61,298 bases of DNA. Source: Methanobacteriota archaeon. Lineage in GTDB: Archaea; Methanobacteriota; Methanobacteria; Methanobacteriales; Methanobacteriaceae. A model generated the notes under the pieces. The model was not told where the DNA came from, did no database searches, and was given only the letters and a program-made list of their open reading frames with translations. The position numbers and the translations under genes are program-made. The stretch spans positions 1 through 61,298 of the forward strand of contig JAEZKE010000017.1 of NCBI GenBank assembly GCA_023436175.1, written 5' to 3'. Below are positions 35,993 to 51,440 of this stretch, piece after piece; position 1 is the first letter of the stretch; every line of letters begins with the position of its first letter.

Positions 35993-36097
35993 ATTAACTT
36001 TTTTTTGCCCCCAATTAATATTTACATGAATTTATTATTATTAGATTTATTAAATCTGTAAACTTAGTTTACGGTATTTTCTATTTTTTAGAAGTGG

Positions 36098-38006
<1,909 letters not shown>

Positions 38007-38018
38007 TCCTACCTTTTT

Positions 38019-38705
38019 TTAATTTTTACAAATTCTCATTAACTGGTTTCCACCCTTTTGAAACTCGTAATTAACAGTTTCAATGGAGACCTGCATTCCT
38101 TTTTCTTTAAAAATTCTTATTATTTCTTCAACGTGCTGTGATTTGTCAGTACTTAGATCAAGCAGGGGGAATATTCTCACTTCGCGGGCTACCCTCAGCA
38201 TTTCAGTGATGGCGTTTATGTGGAAATCCAGTGAAAGCATGTCTGAATATAAAAATAGAAAGTGAGAACTGAGGGCTAAATCAAATTGAGAATTTTTAAA
38301 TGGTAAATCTGGGAGCTGGGCAGTTATATAACGTTTTTCTGTTTTTCCAGCTTCAAAATCATTTAAAAATAAATTCATTGCAGACATTCTGGTTTCGGCA
38401 AGTTCTTCAACTGTTTTAATATTTTTCCAGATATAATCATCTTTATTAGCTCTTGCCTGACCCATTACATTGTCAAAGGTTTCGTCTATTCTTTTTTTAA
38501 TATCTCCTTTAGTGAACTGATACAATGGATCTATAGTAATGACTTTATTGTTTTGCATTTTCATCTCGTAATTGAAACTTGATGGGCCTCCACCACAGTC
38601 TAATATTTTTTTATTTAAATCCATGTTATTAATGTTGAACATATCTTTGTATTCTCTGTATGTTCTTCCTAATGGAACCACTTCGTTTAGTTTCAATTTT
38701 ATCAC
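38019..38705 (-). CDS. Methyltransferase-like protein
   Basis: A 228-residue protein with the SAM fold pattern: ILDCGGGPSSFNYEMKMQ (motif I), VITIDPLYQF and LPFKNSQFDLALSSHFLFLY as the post-II motif. A charged helix insert (GDIKKRIDETFDNVMGQARANKDDYIWKNI) sits between, so it may be a variant with an altered substrate pocket. No named family recognised beyond class I methyltransferases. It converges with aCPSF1. Confidence 0.75.
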   Translation of the reverse strand: MIKLKLNEVVPLGRTYREYKDMFNINNMDLNKKILDCGGGPSSFNYEMKMQNNKVITIDPLYQFTKGDIKKRIDETFDNVMGQARANKDDYIWKNIKTVEELAETRMSAMNLFLNDFEAGKTEKRYITAQLPDLPFKNSQFDLALSSHFLFLYSDMLSLDFHINAITEMLRVAREVRIFPLLDLSTDKSQHVEEIIRIFKEKGMQVSIETVNYEFQKGGNQLMRICKN

Positions 38706-39168
38706 CTGTAATTAACGTACAATATAGATCTTTATTGTTATTTATAGATCATTCTTGTTCTTTAAGTGATATACTTTAAATACTATCTGAAGGTAATCCA
38801 TTTGATTAATTAGCTATTCTTTATCTAATTTGATTTTAACGCTCTCAAATTTTTAATTGTATGTAAGTTTTTCGAAAAAAATTCGTATTTAATCTAATTT
38901 TAATTTATTATATTTTAATTTTGCTTTAAACGGTTTAAATGTATTTATTGAATAATTAACTTAGTTATGACCTTTTGTTAATGTATAATTAAATTATATT
39001 TAATTTTATAGATTACTTTGATCCTTAGTTTACTTTTGATCATTCGATTCATTAATCTAAATTTTTGCATGTCTTAAACGTAATATTTAATAAATTATTG
39101 GAATATAATAATATATATTCACTTAACTTTTAGGAAGGTATCTGGGATAAATTTTTAGGAGAAGTGAT
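38706..39168. promoter_or_regulatory. Intergenic region, divergent promoters
   Basis: About 460 very A+T-rich bases between the methyltransferase-like gene and the hypothetical at 39169, with TTTAAA and TATATA tracts. No frame, RNA or repeat is convincing. A TTAGGAGAAGTGAT segment gives the ribosome site of 39169. Confidence 0.4.
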
Positions 39169-40110
39169 ATGGAGCTAAAATCACTTATAAAGAAAATTAT
39201 GCTCATAAATGATACTTTAGGATACTCAAATAACGCTGAAAGATTAATAAACAAAGAATATATACTAAAAGATAACTCTCAGACTCTTAAAGAATTAGAA
39301 CGACTTCTTATTGATTCAATTAAATATTCCAAAAGTCAGGAACTGAAGTTGGGTTTAGAAATTATACGGTTAATGATATCTCATAAAAACGAAAATGTAA
39401 GGAATGCTGCCCTTACAAAAATGTTTGTCCTGATAGATGATGGGTTAATCAGAGAACTTGTAGTCAGAGAGCTAAAAAATGAATCTGAAAATGGAGATAA
39501 AGATTCCAGTGAATCTGCTGAATATTCGCTTGATTTAATAGCCGACGAAATTCATAGATTTGAAGTAATGGATGCAGTTTTTGATGTTTTTTGTAGATTA
39601 AAAAACAGGATTATATTTAGAGTTAATCAATTTGGATTTTTATCTGTCTTGTCTGTATATTCTCCAAATAAACAAAATTTAGTAGATATATCCAAAACTA
39701 GTATTAAAAACGGTATATTTCATAACAATACTTTATTTAATAGATTAATATGTAAATTTCGCGCTTTAAATCGTAAAATAGATAAAATGATTCCCTATTT
39801 GGAAGAAATTGAAAATTACAATGAAATAGGATATAAAGAAACAAGCTGCTTGAATATTCAAAATTTTAAGTCTAATGAAAATGAATCACTGCAAAAATTA
39901 GCAAATTTTTATGTATCGACTTTTACAGAAAGAGGCCATTTGCGTAGACTAATATCTTTACTCAATGATGGCGATGAGGATATCCAATATATTGGAGTTA
40001 ATGCATTAACAGATGTAGTTGAAATCTTATTAACAGATTCTGCTGAAAAAAGATCTATAAAGCCGTTAAATAGTTCAGATTTGGAAAAAGTATCTCTATT
40101 TAAAAACTAA
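39169..40110 (+). CDS. Hypothetical all-helical protein, possibly HEAT-like
   Basis: A 313-residue soluble protein rich in K, E, L and N with long helices. Segments such as ENVRNAALTKMFVLIDDGLIREL and DEDIQYIGVNALTDVVEIL look like HEAT/armadillo units, so a protein-binding scaffold is plausible. No catalytic motif is visible. ATG 39169 is set by GGAGAAGTGAT. It is the last gene before the palindrome array at 40264. Confidence 0.65.
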   Translation: MELKSLIKKIMLINDTLGYSNNAERLINKEYILKDNSQTLKELERLLIDSIKYSKSQELKLGLEIIRLMISHKNENVRNAALTKMFVLIDDGLIRELVVRELKNESENGDKDSSESAEYSLDLIADEIHRFEVMDAVFDVFCRLKNRIIFRVNQFGFLSVLSVYSPNKQNLVDISKTSIKNGIFHNNTLFNRLICKFRALNRKIDKMIPYLEEIENYNEIGYKETSCLNIQNFKSNENESLQKLANFYVSTFTERGHLRRLISLLNDGDEDIQYIGVNALTDVVEILLTDSAEKRSIKPLNSSDLEKVSLFKN

Positions 40111-40263
40111 GTTTCAAAAACAAACATCCCATGAAAAGTATTAATATTAGTACATATGGGAAAATATAGTCTATGATCTATTTTTCTATCTATGGAAAAT
40201 CTAAAAAGTTTTATAAGGTCTGATTAGATAATAGATATTAATTTACATTACATTTATTTTGAG

Positions 40264-40767
40264 TTGAGAAAATTCTCAAACATAGAATTTTCGAACTTTC
40301 GAAATCCATGATTTCGAGGGCCGAGGAAACGATATTTTTGGCGGCCTCAAAAAATAAAACTGCAAAAATAAATTTTTGAGGTTGAAGGAAATGTGTAATA
40401 TTTCCTGAACATTTGAAAATTTACAATTTTCGATGTTTACGGAGCATAGCTTGTAAATCTTAAAAAATCGGAGATTTTTTATGTTTACGAAACATTAGTT
40501 TCGTAACCGCAAAAAACTTCGTTTTTGCATGTAGAAAAATGCTTTGCATTTTTCTAACTTTGATTTACGCCCCCAAAAATTCAAAGAATTTTTGAGAGCT
40601 CCGTAATCGTGAGAAATGAAACATTAGAAAATCTATGATTTTCTATGCATTGAAATAGTAAATTTCAACAGTTTCTCACATGTACCAAACACGGAGTGTT
40701 TGAGTACCACAAAATTTAAAAATTTTTGTGGGATTTTTTGCAGGTTTTAAAATTTAAAAATTTTTGG
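40264..40767. repeat. Nested array of triloop hairpins upstream of purM
   Basis: About 500 bases that consist almost wholly of palindromes. Examples: CGAAATC/GATTTCG with loop CAT (40300-40316), AAAAAATC/GATTTTTT loop GGA (40462-40480), TTACGAAAC/GTTTCGTAA loop ATTA (40485-40506), AGAAAAATGC/GCATTTTTCT loop TTT (40533-40555), CAAAAATTC/GAATTTTTG loop AAA (40574-40594), TAGAAAATC/GATTTTCTA loop TAT (40625-40645), CAAACAC/GTGTTTG loop GGA (40686-40702). Larger arms enclose them: GTGAGAAA (40609-40616) with TTTCTCAC (40672-40679), and TTACGGAGC (40437-40445) with GCTCCGTAA (40598-40606). The last hairpin abuts the purM ribosome site. Confidence 0.85.
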
Positions 40768-40775
40768 TGACTTAC

Positions 40776-41807
40776 ATGGTAACATATTCAGAATCAGGTG
40801 TTGATATTAATCTTGAGGAAGCTACAGTTTCTGCATTAGTTTCCGAAATTAAAAATACGCTCTCATTTAGAGACGTGATTACAGAAAGCGGCCATTTTGC
40901 AGCACTTGTAAGATTAGGAGATAAAGCAATCGCCATGAGTACAGATGGTGTTGGAAGCAAAATATTAGTTGCAAAAATGATGAATAAATATGATACAGTT
41001 GGAATAGACTGTATTGCGATGGTTGTAAATGATATTCTCTGTGTAGGTGCTGAACCAATAGCAATGGTAGATTATCTTGCTGTTGAAAAAGCAGATCCTG
41101 AAATTGCAGCTCAAATTGGAAAAGGACTTGCTGAAGGATGTAAAATGGCCAAAATAGCAATGATTGGCGGAGAAACAGCATCCCTTCCAGAGATAATTAA
41201 AGACTTTGACCTTGCAGGCACAGGAATTGGAATCGTAGACGCTGATAAAATTATAACTGGAGAAAATATCGCTGATGGCGATGTACTCATTGGAATAGAA
41301 AGCAGCGGTGTCCATAGTAATGGATTAAGTCTTGCCCGGAAGGTATTTTTTGATAAGGCGAATTTAAAAGTTGATAGCCCTCTGCCAGAGGATCCAGATA
41401 AATTAGTTGGAGAAGAACTTTTAAAACCCACTGAAATTTATGTAAAACCTATTGTTGAACTTTTAAAGGAAGATATTGATATCCACGGTCTTGCCCATAT
41501 TACTGGGGGCGGGTTTTTAAATTTAAAAAGGCTTAAAAAGGGTATTAGTTATAATATCGATGATCTGCCAGAACCCGGTTCAATTTTTAAATCTATCTAC
41601 TCTTTAGATGTTCCGTTAGAAGAGATGTACCGGGTATTTAACATGGGTATCGGATTTGTAGTTATTGTGCCTTCTGAAGACGTTGATAAAACAATAAATG
41701 TTATTAAAAAGTACAACAAAGCTTATAATATAGGAAATGTTGTGGATAACGAGGATGAAACAGTCAAAATAAAAGCGTTTAATGGAGATATCGTTAACTT
41801 AATTTAA
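40776..41807 (+). CDS. purM: Phosphoribosylformylglycinamidine cyclo-ligase (PurM)
   Basis: A 343-residue AIR synthase that closes the imidazole ring in purine synthesis with ATP. Evidence: MSTDGVGSKILVA, the GIDCIAMVVNDILCVGAEP motif, KIAMIGGETASLPE, and HITGGGFLNLKRL near the C-terminus. The usual length of the family is matched. GGTGA (40766-40770) fixes ATG 40776, while TTG 40764 and GTG 40767 are less likely. The promoter must lie in or before the hairpin array, so the array is probably transcribed as its leader. It is followed by comC after 45 bases. Confidence 0.93.
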   Translation: MVTYSESGVDINLEEATVSALVSEIKNTLSFRDVITESGHFAALVRLGDKAIAMSTDGVGSKILVAKMMNKYDTVGIDCIAMVVNDILCVGAEPIAMVDYLAVEKADPEIAAQIGKGLAEGCKMAKIAMIGGETASLPEIIKDFDLAGTGIGIVDADKIITGENIADGDVLIGIESSGVHSNGLSLARKVFFDKANLKVDSPLPEDPDKLVGEELLKPTEIYVKPIVELLKEDIDIHGLAHITGGGFLNLKRLKKGISYNIDDLPEPGSIFKSIYSLDVPLEEMYRVFNMGIGFVVIVPSEDVDKTINVIKKYNKAYNIGNVVDNEDETVKIKAFNGDIVNLI

Positions 41808-41852
41808 ATTTTAACTGGATTTTCACAAATTAAAAATTAGATGGTGTATTGC

Positions 41853-42884
41853 ATGAATATAACAATTGAACAAGAAAGATCAATAATTATGGAAATTTTA
41901 ACAAGATTGGATATACCAGAAGAGGATGCATACATAGTTGCTGATGTTACTATGGACGCTGATCTTAAGGGGTTTACTTCTCATGGAATAGGAAGATTTC
42001 CACAGTATGTAAAGGGATTAAAAGTTGGAACAATAGACCCAGAAGCAGAAATAACTGTGGAAGAAGAAACAGCGGCCACGGCCCTTTTAAATGGAAATCA
42101 CAAGTTTGGGCATGTTGTAACATATAAAGGTATGGAAATGGCAATGAAAAAGGCAGAACAAACTGGTATAGGGCTTGTTGGAATACATAACTCTAACCAT
42201 TTTGGAGTTGCAGGCTACTACTCGGATATGGCAATTATGCAGGATATGATAGGTTTTGTAATAGCCAATACAGAACCTGCAGTAGCCCCAATTGGTGGTA
42301 AAGAACCAATAATTGGTACTAACCCTATAGCAATTGGTATCCCTGCAAATAAAAATTATGTATCAGTGGATATGGCAACCTCCGCTTCTGCAAGGGGAAA
42401 ACTTCTTGAAGCTCTCAGAAAAGGCCAAAAGATCCCTGAAAATGTTGCGCTTGACTGTGAAGGAAACCCTACAGTGGACCCTGAAGCAGCTCTTAAAGGT
42501 TCAATTTTGCCTTTTGGAGCACATAAAGGATATGCACTTGCATTCATGGTTGAAATTCTAGCGGGACCACTTGTAAGGGCTGCATTTGGTAAAGGAGTTA
42601 AAGGAACAGCAAGTTCTGATGAAATGTGTACAAAAGGTGACCTTTTAATGGCAATAGACCCATCAAAATTCGTGGATATCAATCAATTCAAAGAAGAAGT
42701 TGATGAGTTTGTAGCGGAAATTAAAGGTTCAGGTGAAAATATCTTCATTCCTGGAGATATGGAAGTAAATAACATTAAAAGATTTAGAGAAGAAGGATTT
42801 TCTGTAGACGACGCTTTATTTAATCAGCTTAAAGAAATTGCGGCTGAATTATCATTTGATCTGGATGAAATATTGAAGGATTAA
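41853..42884 (+). CDS. comC: L-sulfolactate / malate dehydrogenase ComC
   Basis: A 343-residue type-2 malate/lactate dehydrogenase-fold enzyme. Motifs: GFTSHGIGRFPQYVKGL, HNSNHFGVAGYYSDMA (catalytic His) and GTNPIAIGIPA, with VDMATSASARGKL and the GHKGYA-like GAHKGYALAF. In methanogens this family includes ComC, which oxidises sulfolactate to sulfopyruvate for coenzyme M; plain malate dehydrogenase is the alternative. Start ATG 41853 uses a GATGGTG site. It follows purM closely and probably shares its transcript. ComD/ComE lie 9 kb away. Confidence 0.85.
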   Translation: MNITIEQERSIIMEILTRLDIPEEDAYIVADVTMDADLKGFTSHGIGRFPQYVKGLKVGTIDPEAEITVEEETAATALLNGNHKFGHVVTYKGMEMAMKKAEQTGIGLVGIHNSNHFGVAGYYSDMAIMQDMIGFVIANTEPAVAPIGGKEPIIGTNPIAIGIPANKNYVSVDMATSASARGKLLEALRKGQKIPENVALDCEGNPTVDPEAALKGSILPFGAHKGYALAFMVEILAGPLVRAAFGKGVKGTASSDEMCTKGDLLMAIDPSKFVDINQFKEEVDEFVAEIKGSGENIFIPGDMEVNNIKRFREEGFSVDDALFNQLKEIAAELSFDLDEILKD

Positions 42885-42993
42885 GTATAAATTTTAAACA
42901 AACAGAAAACTGTCTGTATATTTAAAGCAAATTTAATTTGACAATCCTTCTTTTTTTATCAGGAGTTAAGAGCTTATTTGCACATTTAGTTAT

Positions 42994-43386
42994 TTACTTT
43001 GCATAACCGAGTGCAAGTAATGCTATAATGCCTAACAATACTATAGCTAGATAGTGCAGTATTATTTTAAAACCTAAAGCTCTTGTTTTATTTTTAGAAT
43101 CTGTAGGTACTTGCGAATCTTTAAATGCATAGTACAGATAAACCATTGTAGCAAATCCTGATACTAAAATTGAATAATCATATGCAGCATCTAAGATTAT
43201 AACATTACTTATAATAAAGATTAAAGCTCCAATTATAATTATTTTTGGTTCAATTCGAGATTTAGGATTAGAACTTAAGATACTTGGTTTTTTATGGGTT
43301 TTTAAAGTATTTTTACAGTTATAACAGACCTTAGCTTTTTTACTGTTTTTAGTTTTACATCTTGGACAGATGATTGTAGATACCAA
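42994..43386 (-). CDS. Zinc-ribbon protein with three membrane helices
   Basis: A short protein (about 130 residues) with an N-terminal zinc ribbon (CPRCKTKNSKKAKVCYNCK) and about three hydrophobic helices towards the C-terminus (IIIIGALIFIISNVIIL and LAIVLLGIIALLAL). It belongs to the broad archaeal zinc-ribbon/TM group and is of the same general style as 33737. AAGGTGG before TTG 43386 is the best ribosome site; an ATG at 43413 would lengthen it by nine residues. Confidence 0.65.
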   Translation of the reverse strand: MVSTIICPRCKTKNSKKAKVCYNCKNTLKTHKKPSILSSNPKSRIEPKIIIIGALIFIISNVIILDAAYDYSILVSGFATMVYLYYAFKDSQVPTDSKNKTRALGFKIILHYLAIVLLGIIALLALGYAK

Positions 43387-43413
43387 AATACCACCTTGTT
43401 GTGATTGAGTCAA

Positions 43414-43815
43414 TCGTTTATGCTATTATATATTTTACAGATTAAGCTCATTTTCATTCATGTCATGGACATTACTATTTGACATTTTTTGCACTTAATA
43501 AACTGATTATTTTATTTGATGTTTAGGTTAATTCATGACTATATAAGTTTATTGAGTAATCATAAAATAGATCTTTATAATACTATAAAAATAAAACCGC
43601 ATACATGAGAACATATTGAACATTACCTGGGCTATAGACAAACTAATCCTGAATTGCGTCTGTGTTAATATAATTTGAATAAATTTTAATTAAATAATAC
43701 TTAACTGTCTTCTTATATCTTAAAAATGCAATTACTTTTTTTAAAAAAGAATAAATAAAAAGAAGTAATATAATAGTAAATATATTTTCAACATTAAATA
43801 ATAGAGGTTGCAAAA
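43414..43815. other. Intergenic region before the coiled-coil small protein
   Basis: About 400 A+T-rich bases. A minus-strand frame at 43643-43840 exists but overlaps the start of the small protein gene and shows no family, so I do not call it. No other structure is evident. Confidence 0.35.
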
Positions 43816-43965
43816 ATGTCAAAAGAGCTTGAAAAGGCAATTCAGGAGCAAATTAGGGGAAAGGTCGAAGCTGAAATTCAAAAGGAGATTCAGGAGCAAA
43901 TAAAAGGCAAAGTTGATACAGAAATCCAGAAACAAATAGAAGATCAGATTAAAGGAAGAAACTAA
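43816..43965 (+). CDS. 49-residue repetitive coiled-coil protein
   Basis: ATG 43816 follows an AGAGGT site eight bases upstream and the frame stops at TAA 43963. The product MSKELEKAIQEQIRGK... is built of two 22-24-residue repeats: each reads (I)QEQI(R/K)GKV(E/D)(A/T)EIQK. It has strict heptad-like E/K/Q/I spacing and no Cys, aromatic or membrane stretch, so it should be a helical, self-associating microprotein. I know no family. It lies between a zinc-ribbon gene and the formate operon. Confidence 0.6.
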   Translation: MSKELEKAIQEQIRGKVEAEIQKEIQEQIKGKVDTEIQKQIEDQIKGRN

Positions 43966-44404
43966 TAAAAGCCTTTATTGAAGCCATTAAATTATTTAAA
44001 TATATTTTTACTTCTTTTTTAATTTATTTAGTTGTTCTTTCTTCTAAAAATCATGATATGGGCATTTTTTTACATGTTTAAACCTTTAGGGACAAGCAAT
44101 ATGATGCATATCAAATATAAACCTTTCGATCTGTCTGTCTAACAACACATTTATATTAAGAAAAAATAGTCCCATTACTATGAATATTCATGAAAGTTCA
44201 TGATAGTCCATTAAATCGTATATAGAGTAATAATAATTTGAATTATGTATTATTCAGTAATAATAATTTGAATTATGTATTATCTGGAATAATAATTGGA
44301 TTTAATTATTATCGGGTAATAATAAATGGATTTAACGGGCTACAATCCTTTCACTATATCTATGGATATTCATAGGTAAAAAGTGTAAATGGAGGTAAAA
44401 AGAT
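43966..44404 (+). promoter_or_regulatory. Leader and 30-bp repeats upstream of fdhC
   Basis: Two exact copies of a 27-base block starting GTAATAATAATTTG (44227-44253 and 44257-44283, period 30), followed by two diverged copies at about 44286 and 44314. Upstream, ATGAATATTCAT (44180-44191) is a perfect palindrome and TTCATGA recurs twice. The arrangement suggests phased binding of a regulator at the formate transport and dehydrogenase promoter. GGAGGT at 44391 is the fdhC ribosome site. Confidence 0.6.
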
Positions 44405-45280
<876 letters not shown>

Positions 45281-45529
45281 AATGAGTAAATTTAATCCTT
45301 CCATTCATTTTTATTTTTTTCGACTGAAAATAGAAGGATTAACACTCATATTCTAAATTTTCACGATACTGATACTTTTCAACGCGTATGGGGATAGTGT
45401 TGAATAATACTTTCAGTGCATATCGTGTAACTATTGAATATTAAAAAGTTATGAATGAATCATAATAAAGGTTAAAAACCGGAATATTCTTTCATAAAAA
45501 TTGAAATAAGAAAATTAGGGGATAGAATT

Positions 45530-48855
<3,326 letters not shown>

Positions 48856-48877
48856 GTGAGGTAACTCCTCACTTTTT
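48856..48877 (+). terminator. Intrinsic-type terminator after fdhB
   Basis: GTGAGG (48856-48861) pairs with CCTCAC (48867-48872) around TAACT, followed by TTTTT. Confidence 0.75.
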
Positions 48878-49054
48878 ACATTTTTATTTGCTGTATTATT
48901 GATAATTTAGCATGGCTAAAGACATATTATCAATCAGTAAACCATATTTTGCTATAATATTAACGAATTATAACGGATGATTCGCTCAACATCACCCAAT
49001 TTATAAAATATTTGCAAAATATGGTTTATATTAATCAGTATAGGTGATAAAGTT

Positions 49055-49576
49055 ATGCTTAGTGAAGTACTGAAGGCCAATGAAGAGTTTGTTAAAAATT
49101 TTGAACCTAAGAAAATGAGTCACATGCCTCAAAAGAAACTAGCTATTGTAACATGCATGGATACACGGCTTACTGGGTTTTTAGAACCTGCAATGGGAAT
49201 TGAAAGGGGAGATGCAAAGATAATTAAAAATGCAGGTAATGCCATAGTTGACAGAGATATCATACGGTCCGTTGCAGCGGCAATATACGCGCTTGGTGTT
49301 GAAGAAGTTATGGTAGTTGGACACTATGAATGTGGGATGGCAAATGTAGACCCTGAAAAACTCACAGAAACTATGAAAGTTCGAGGCGTTGATGAGGAAA
49401 CTCTTTCAGGGGTTAATATTAAGAAATGGATTGGTGCAATTAGCGACGAAGAAGAAAACGTTGTAAAAGTAGTAAAAAAAATAAAAGAATCTCCATTTAT
49501 TCCTGAAGATGTCCCTATACACGGTCTTATAATTGATCTTTATGATGGTAAAATGAAAGTTTTAGTTGAAGGTTAA
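49055..49576 (+). CDS. cab: Beta-class carbonic anhydrase
   Basis: A 173-residue enzyme matching the short archaeal Cab type. Zn ligands are seen in TCMDTR (Cys, with Asp/Arg dyad, near residue 32) and HYECGM (His and Cys, near 87-90). It interconverts CO2 and bicarbonate, which makes sense directly behind an operon that produces CO2 from formate. ATG 49055 follows AGGTGATAAAGT. Confidence 0.94.
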   Translation: MLSEVLKANEEFVKNFEPKKMSHMPQKKLAIVTCMDTRLTGFLEPAMGIERGDAKIIKNAGNAIVDRDIIRSVAAAIYALGVEEVMVVGHYECGMANVDPEKLTETMKVRGVDEETLSGVNIKKWIGAISDEEENVVKVVKKIKESPFIPEDVPIHGLIIDLYDGKMKVLVEG

Positions 49577-50031
49577 ATTAATTTACTTATTTTACTTTTT
49601 AAGTGTTGTCATGTGAAAAATAGGGCCATTATGCTCATAGAATCGGAAGTTTTGCTGATTTTATATACAAAAAGTATGTGTTAACTGGTTATTGATATTT
49701 TGTAAATTTGATTTTTCAATTTTAACTACATAATTACAGTTCAAGTATAGATAAATTATTACATAAGTTAATAAACTAAAGTAATAGTTTTAAGAACTAC
49801 CTTAAGGATTAAATATTATATAACGTTTAAAAAAAATTATATATCTTTTAAGGGTTATGGTAGGGTTATTTTTGCATAATTTCTTTATGTTAAATGTCAT
49901 TATTTGTATTATATTATTATGAAATGTTTTACTTGTCATACGAAATAACAAGACGAAAAAAATAATTATGAGAAATGAACCATCTTATATTTAACTAACC
50001 ATGTTTTGTGACATGAGGAGGGATTTAATAA
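49577..50031. promoter_or_regulatory. Leader region of second purP
   Basis: About 455 A+T-rich bases. TATA-like tracts (tatataacg, near 49816, and tatatatctt) and an imperfect CTTGT/ACAAG inverted repeat near 49933-49952 are seen. GAGGAGGGAT at 50014-50023 is the ribosome site. No RNA or protein gene is evident. Confidence 0.4.
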
Positions 50032-51123
50032 ATGAGTAAAATAAATCGGCAGGGAATTCTTGACATTTTGGATGGGTATGACAAAGAAGATATAACTATT
50101 GCAACTTTAGGAAGTCATTCATCTCTACATATGTTTCAAGGAGCAAAAAAAGAGGGTTTTAGGACCGCAGTAGTGTGTGAAAAAGGACGTGAAGTTCCAT
50201 ATCAAAGATTTGGAGTTGCTGATGAATATATTATTGTTGATAAATTTAGTGATATAGTTAATGAAGATGTTCAGCAACAATTAAGAGATATGAACAGTGT
50301 AGTATTTCCACATGGGTCATTTGTAGCATATGCGGGATTGGATAATATTGAAACGATTTTTAATGTTCCTATGTTCGGGAACAGGGATATTTTAAGGTGG
50401 GAAGCTGAAAGAGATTTAGAACGGAAATTGATGGTTGAATCAGGGATCAGGATTCCTAAAAAAATAACAAATCCTGGAAAAATTGATGGTACAGTTATGG
50501 TGAAATTCCCTGGAGCAAGGGGAGGAAAAGGATATTTTGTAGCATCATCACCTGAAGAGTTTGATCAAAAAATTAATGCAATGCTAGAGCGAAACTGGAT
50601 CGAAGAAGAAGATATTAAAAAGGCACATATTGAAGAATATGTATTAGGATGTAACTACTGTATTCATTACTTCTACTCAGGATTAAACGATGAAGTCGAA
50701 GTTATGGGTATGGATAGTAGATTTGAATCCACCATAGATGGTTTAACCAGAGTCCCTGCTAAAGACCAGCTTGATATTCCTGCAGATCCATCATACGTTA
50801 TAACTGGAAACCATCCTGTAGTTATGAGAGAATCACTTCTTCCGCAGGTGTTTGATATAGGAGATAAAATTGTGGAAGGTGCTAAAGAAATGGTACCACC
50901 TGGATTTAACGGTCCTTTCTGTATGCAGACTCTTGTCACAGATGATCTTGAAGTGGTGGTATTTGAGATGAGTGCCCGATCAGATGGTGGAACAAATACA
51001 TTTATGGACTCATCGCCATACAGTTATCTTAAATATGGTGAAATGATGAGTATGGGCCGTAGAATGGCCAGAGAAATCAAAAATGGTGTTAAAGAAGATA
51101 GATTAGATGAAATTATTACCTAA
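50032..51123 (+). CDS. purP: FAICAR synthetase PurP, copy 2
   Basis: A 363-residue paralogue of the gene at 32615 with the same ATP-grasp layout (ATLGSHSSLHM, CEKGREVPYQRFGVADEY, MVKFPGARGGKGYF, and FEMSARSDGGTNTF). Both copies are full-length and share almost all catalytic-region residues, so this is not a decayed copy. It should use formate to formylate AICAR. Its place after the formate operon suggests use when formate is the substrate. Confidence 0.92.
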   Translation: MSKINRQGILDILDGYDKEDITIATLGSHSSLHMFQGAKKEGFRTAVVCEKGREVPYQRFGVADEYIIVDKFSDIVNEDVQQQLRDMNSVVFPHGSFVAYAGLDNIETIFNVPMFGNRDILRWEAERDLERKLMVESGIRIPKKITNPGKIDGTVMVKFPGARGGKGYFVASSPEEFDQKINAMLERNWIEEEDIKKAHIEEYVLGCNYCIHYFYSGLNDEVEVMGMDSRFESTIDGLTRVPAKDQLDIPADPSYVITGNHPVVMRESLLPQVFDIGDKIVEGAKEMVPPGFNGPFCMQTLVTDDLEVVVFEMSARSDGGTNTFMDSSPYSYLKYGEMMSMGRRMAREIKNGVKEDRLDEIIT

Positions 51124-51440
51124 ACTGCCATTATTTTGGATGTTATCATCGATAACATCATTTTACTATTTTAGGCAAGATTCTTTTTTTAATTTATTGC
51201 ATGATCTTAAGTTAGATTTGAGACCTAATATTGGGTATAGCCACAAATTATCTTTCTAATTTGAATTAATCAGCTAAATCAAGGTATATGTTGGAATTAA
51301 TCAATATACATTGGAAATACTATGATAAATTTAGTTTGAGATAGAAATAATTAAAGTTTTAACCAGATCATATTCAGTTATATAATCAATAAAATGAAAT
51401 TTAACAAACATACTTAGAATTAAATTCATATAATAGTAAT
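51124..51440. other. Intergenic region with a perfect hairpin after purP
   Basis: Arms GATGTTATC (51139-51147) and GATAACATC (51151-51159) pair over 9 bp around loop ATC and precede a T-rich run, so a terminator is likely. The loop is a three-base loop closed by C-G, the same grammar as the hairpins at 26.5-28.5 and 40.3 kb. The remaining 280 bases hold nothing recognisable besides the promoter for the next gene. Confidence 0.6.

Noticed and set aside
40879..41431. Minus-strand frames across purM
   Set aside because: They are shadows of a well-conserved plus-strand gene and are rich in Q, F, L or S as expected of antisense reading.
43643..43840. Minus-strand 65-residue frame
   Set aside because: It overlaps the better-supported coiled-coil gene start and lacks a ribosome site; its hydrophobic look follows from A+T-rich DNA.
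44227..44338. Could the 30-base repeats be a CRISPR array?
   Set aside because: The copies adjoin with only three bases between them, have no unique spacers and no cas genes are near. They are tandem promoter repeats.
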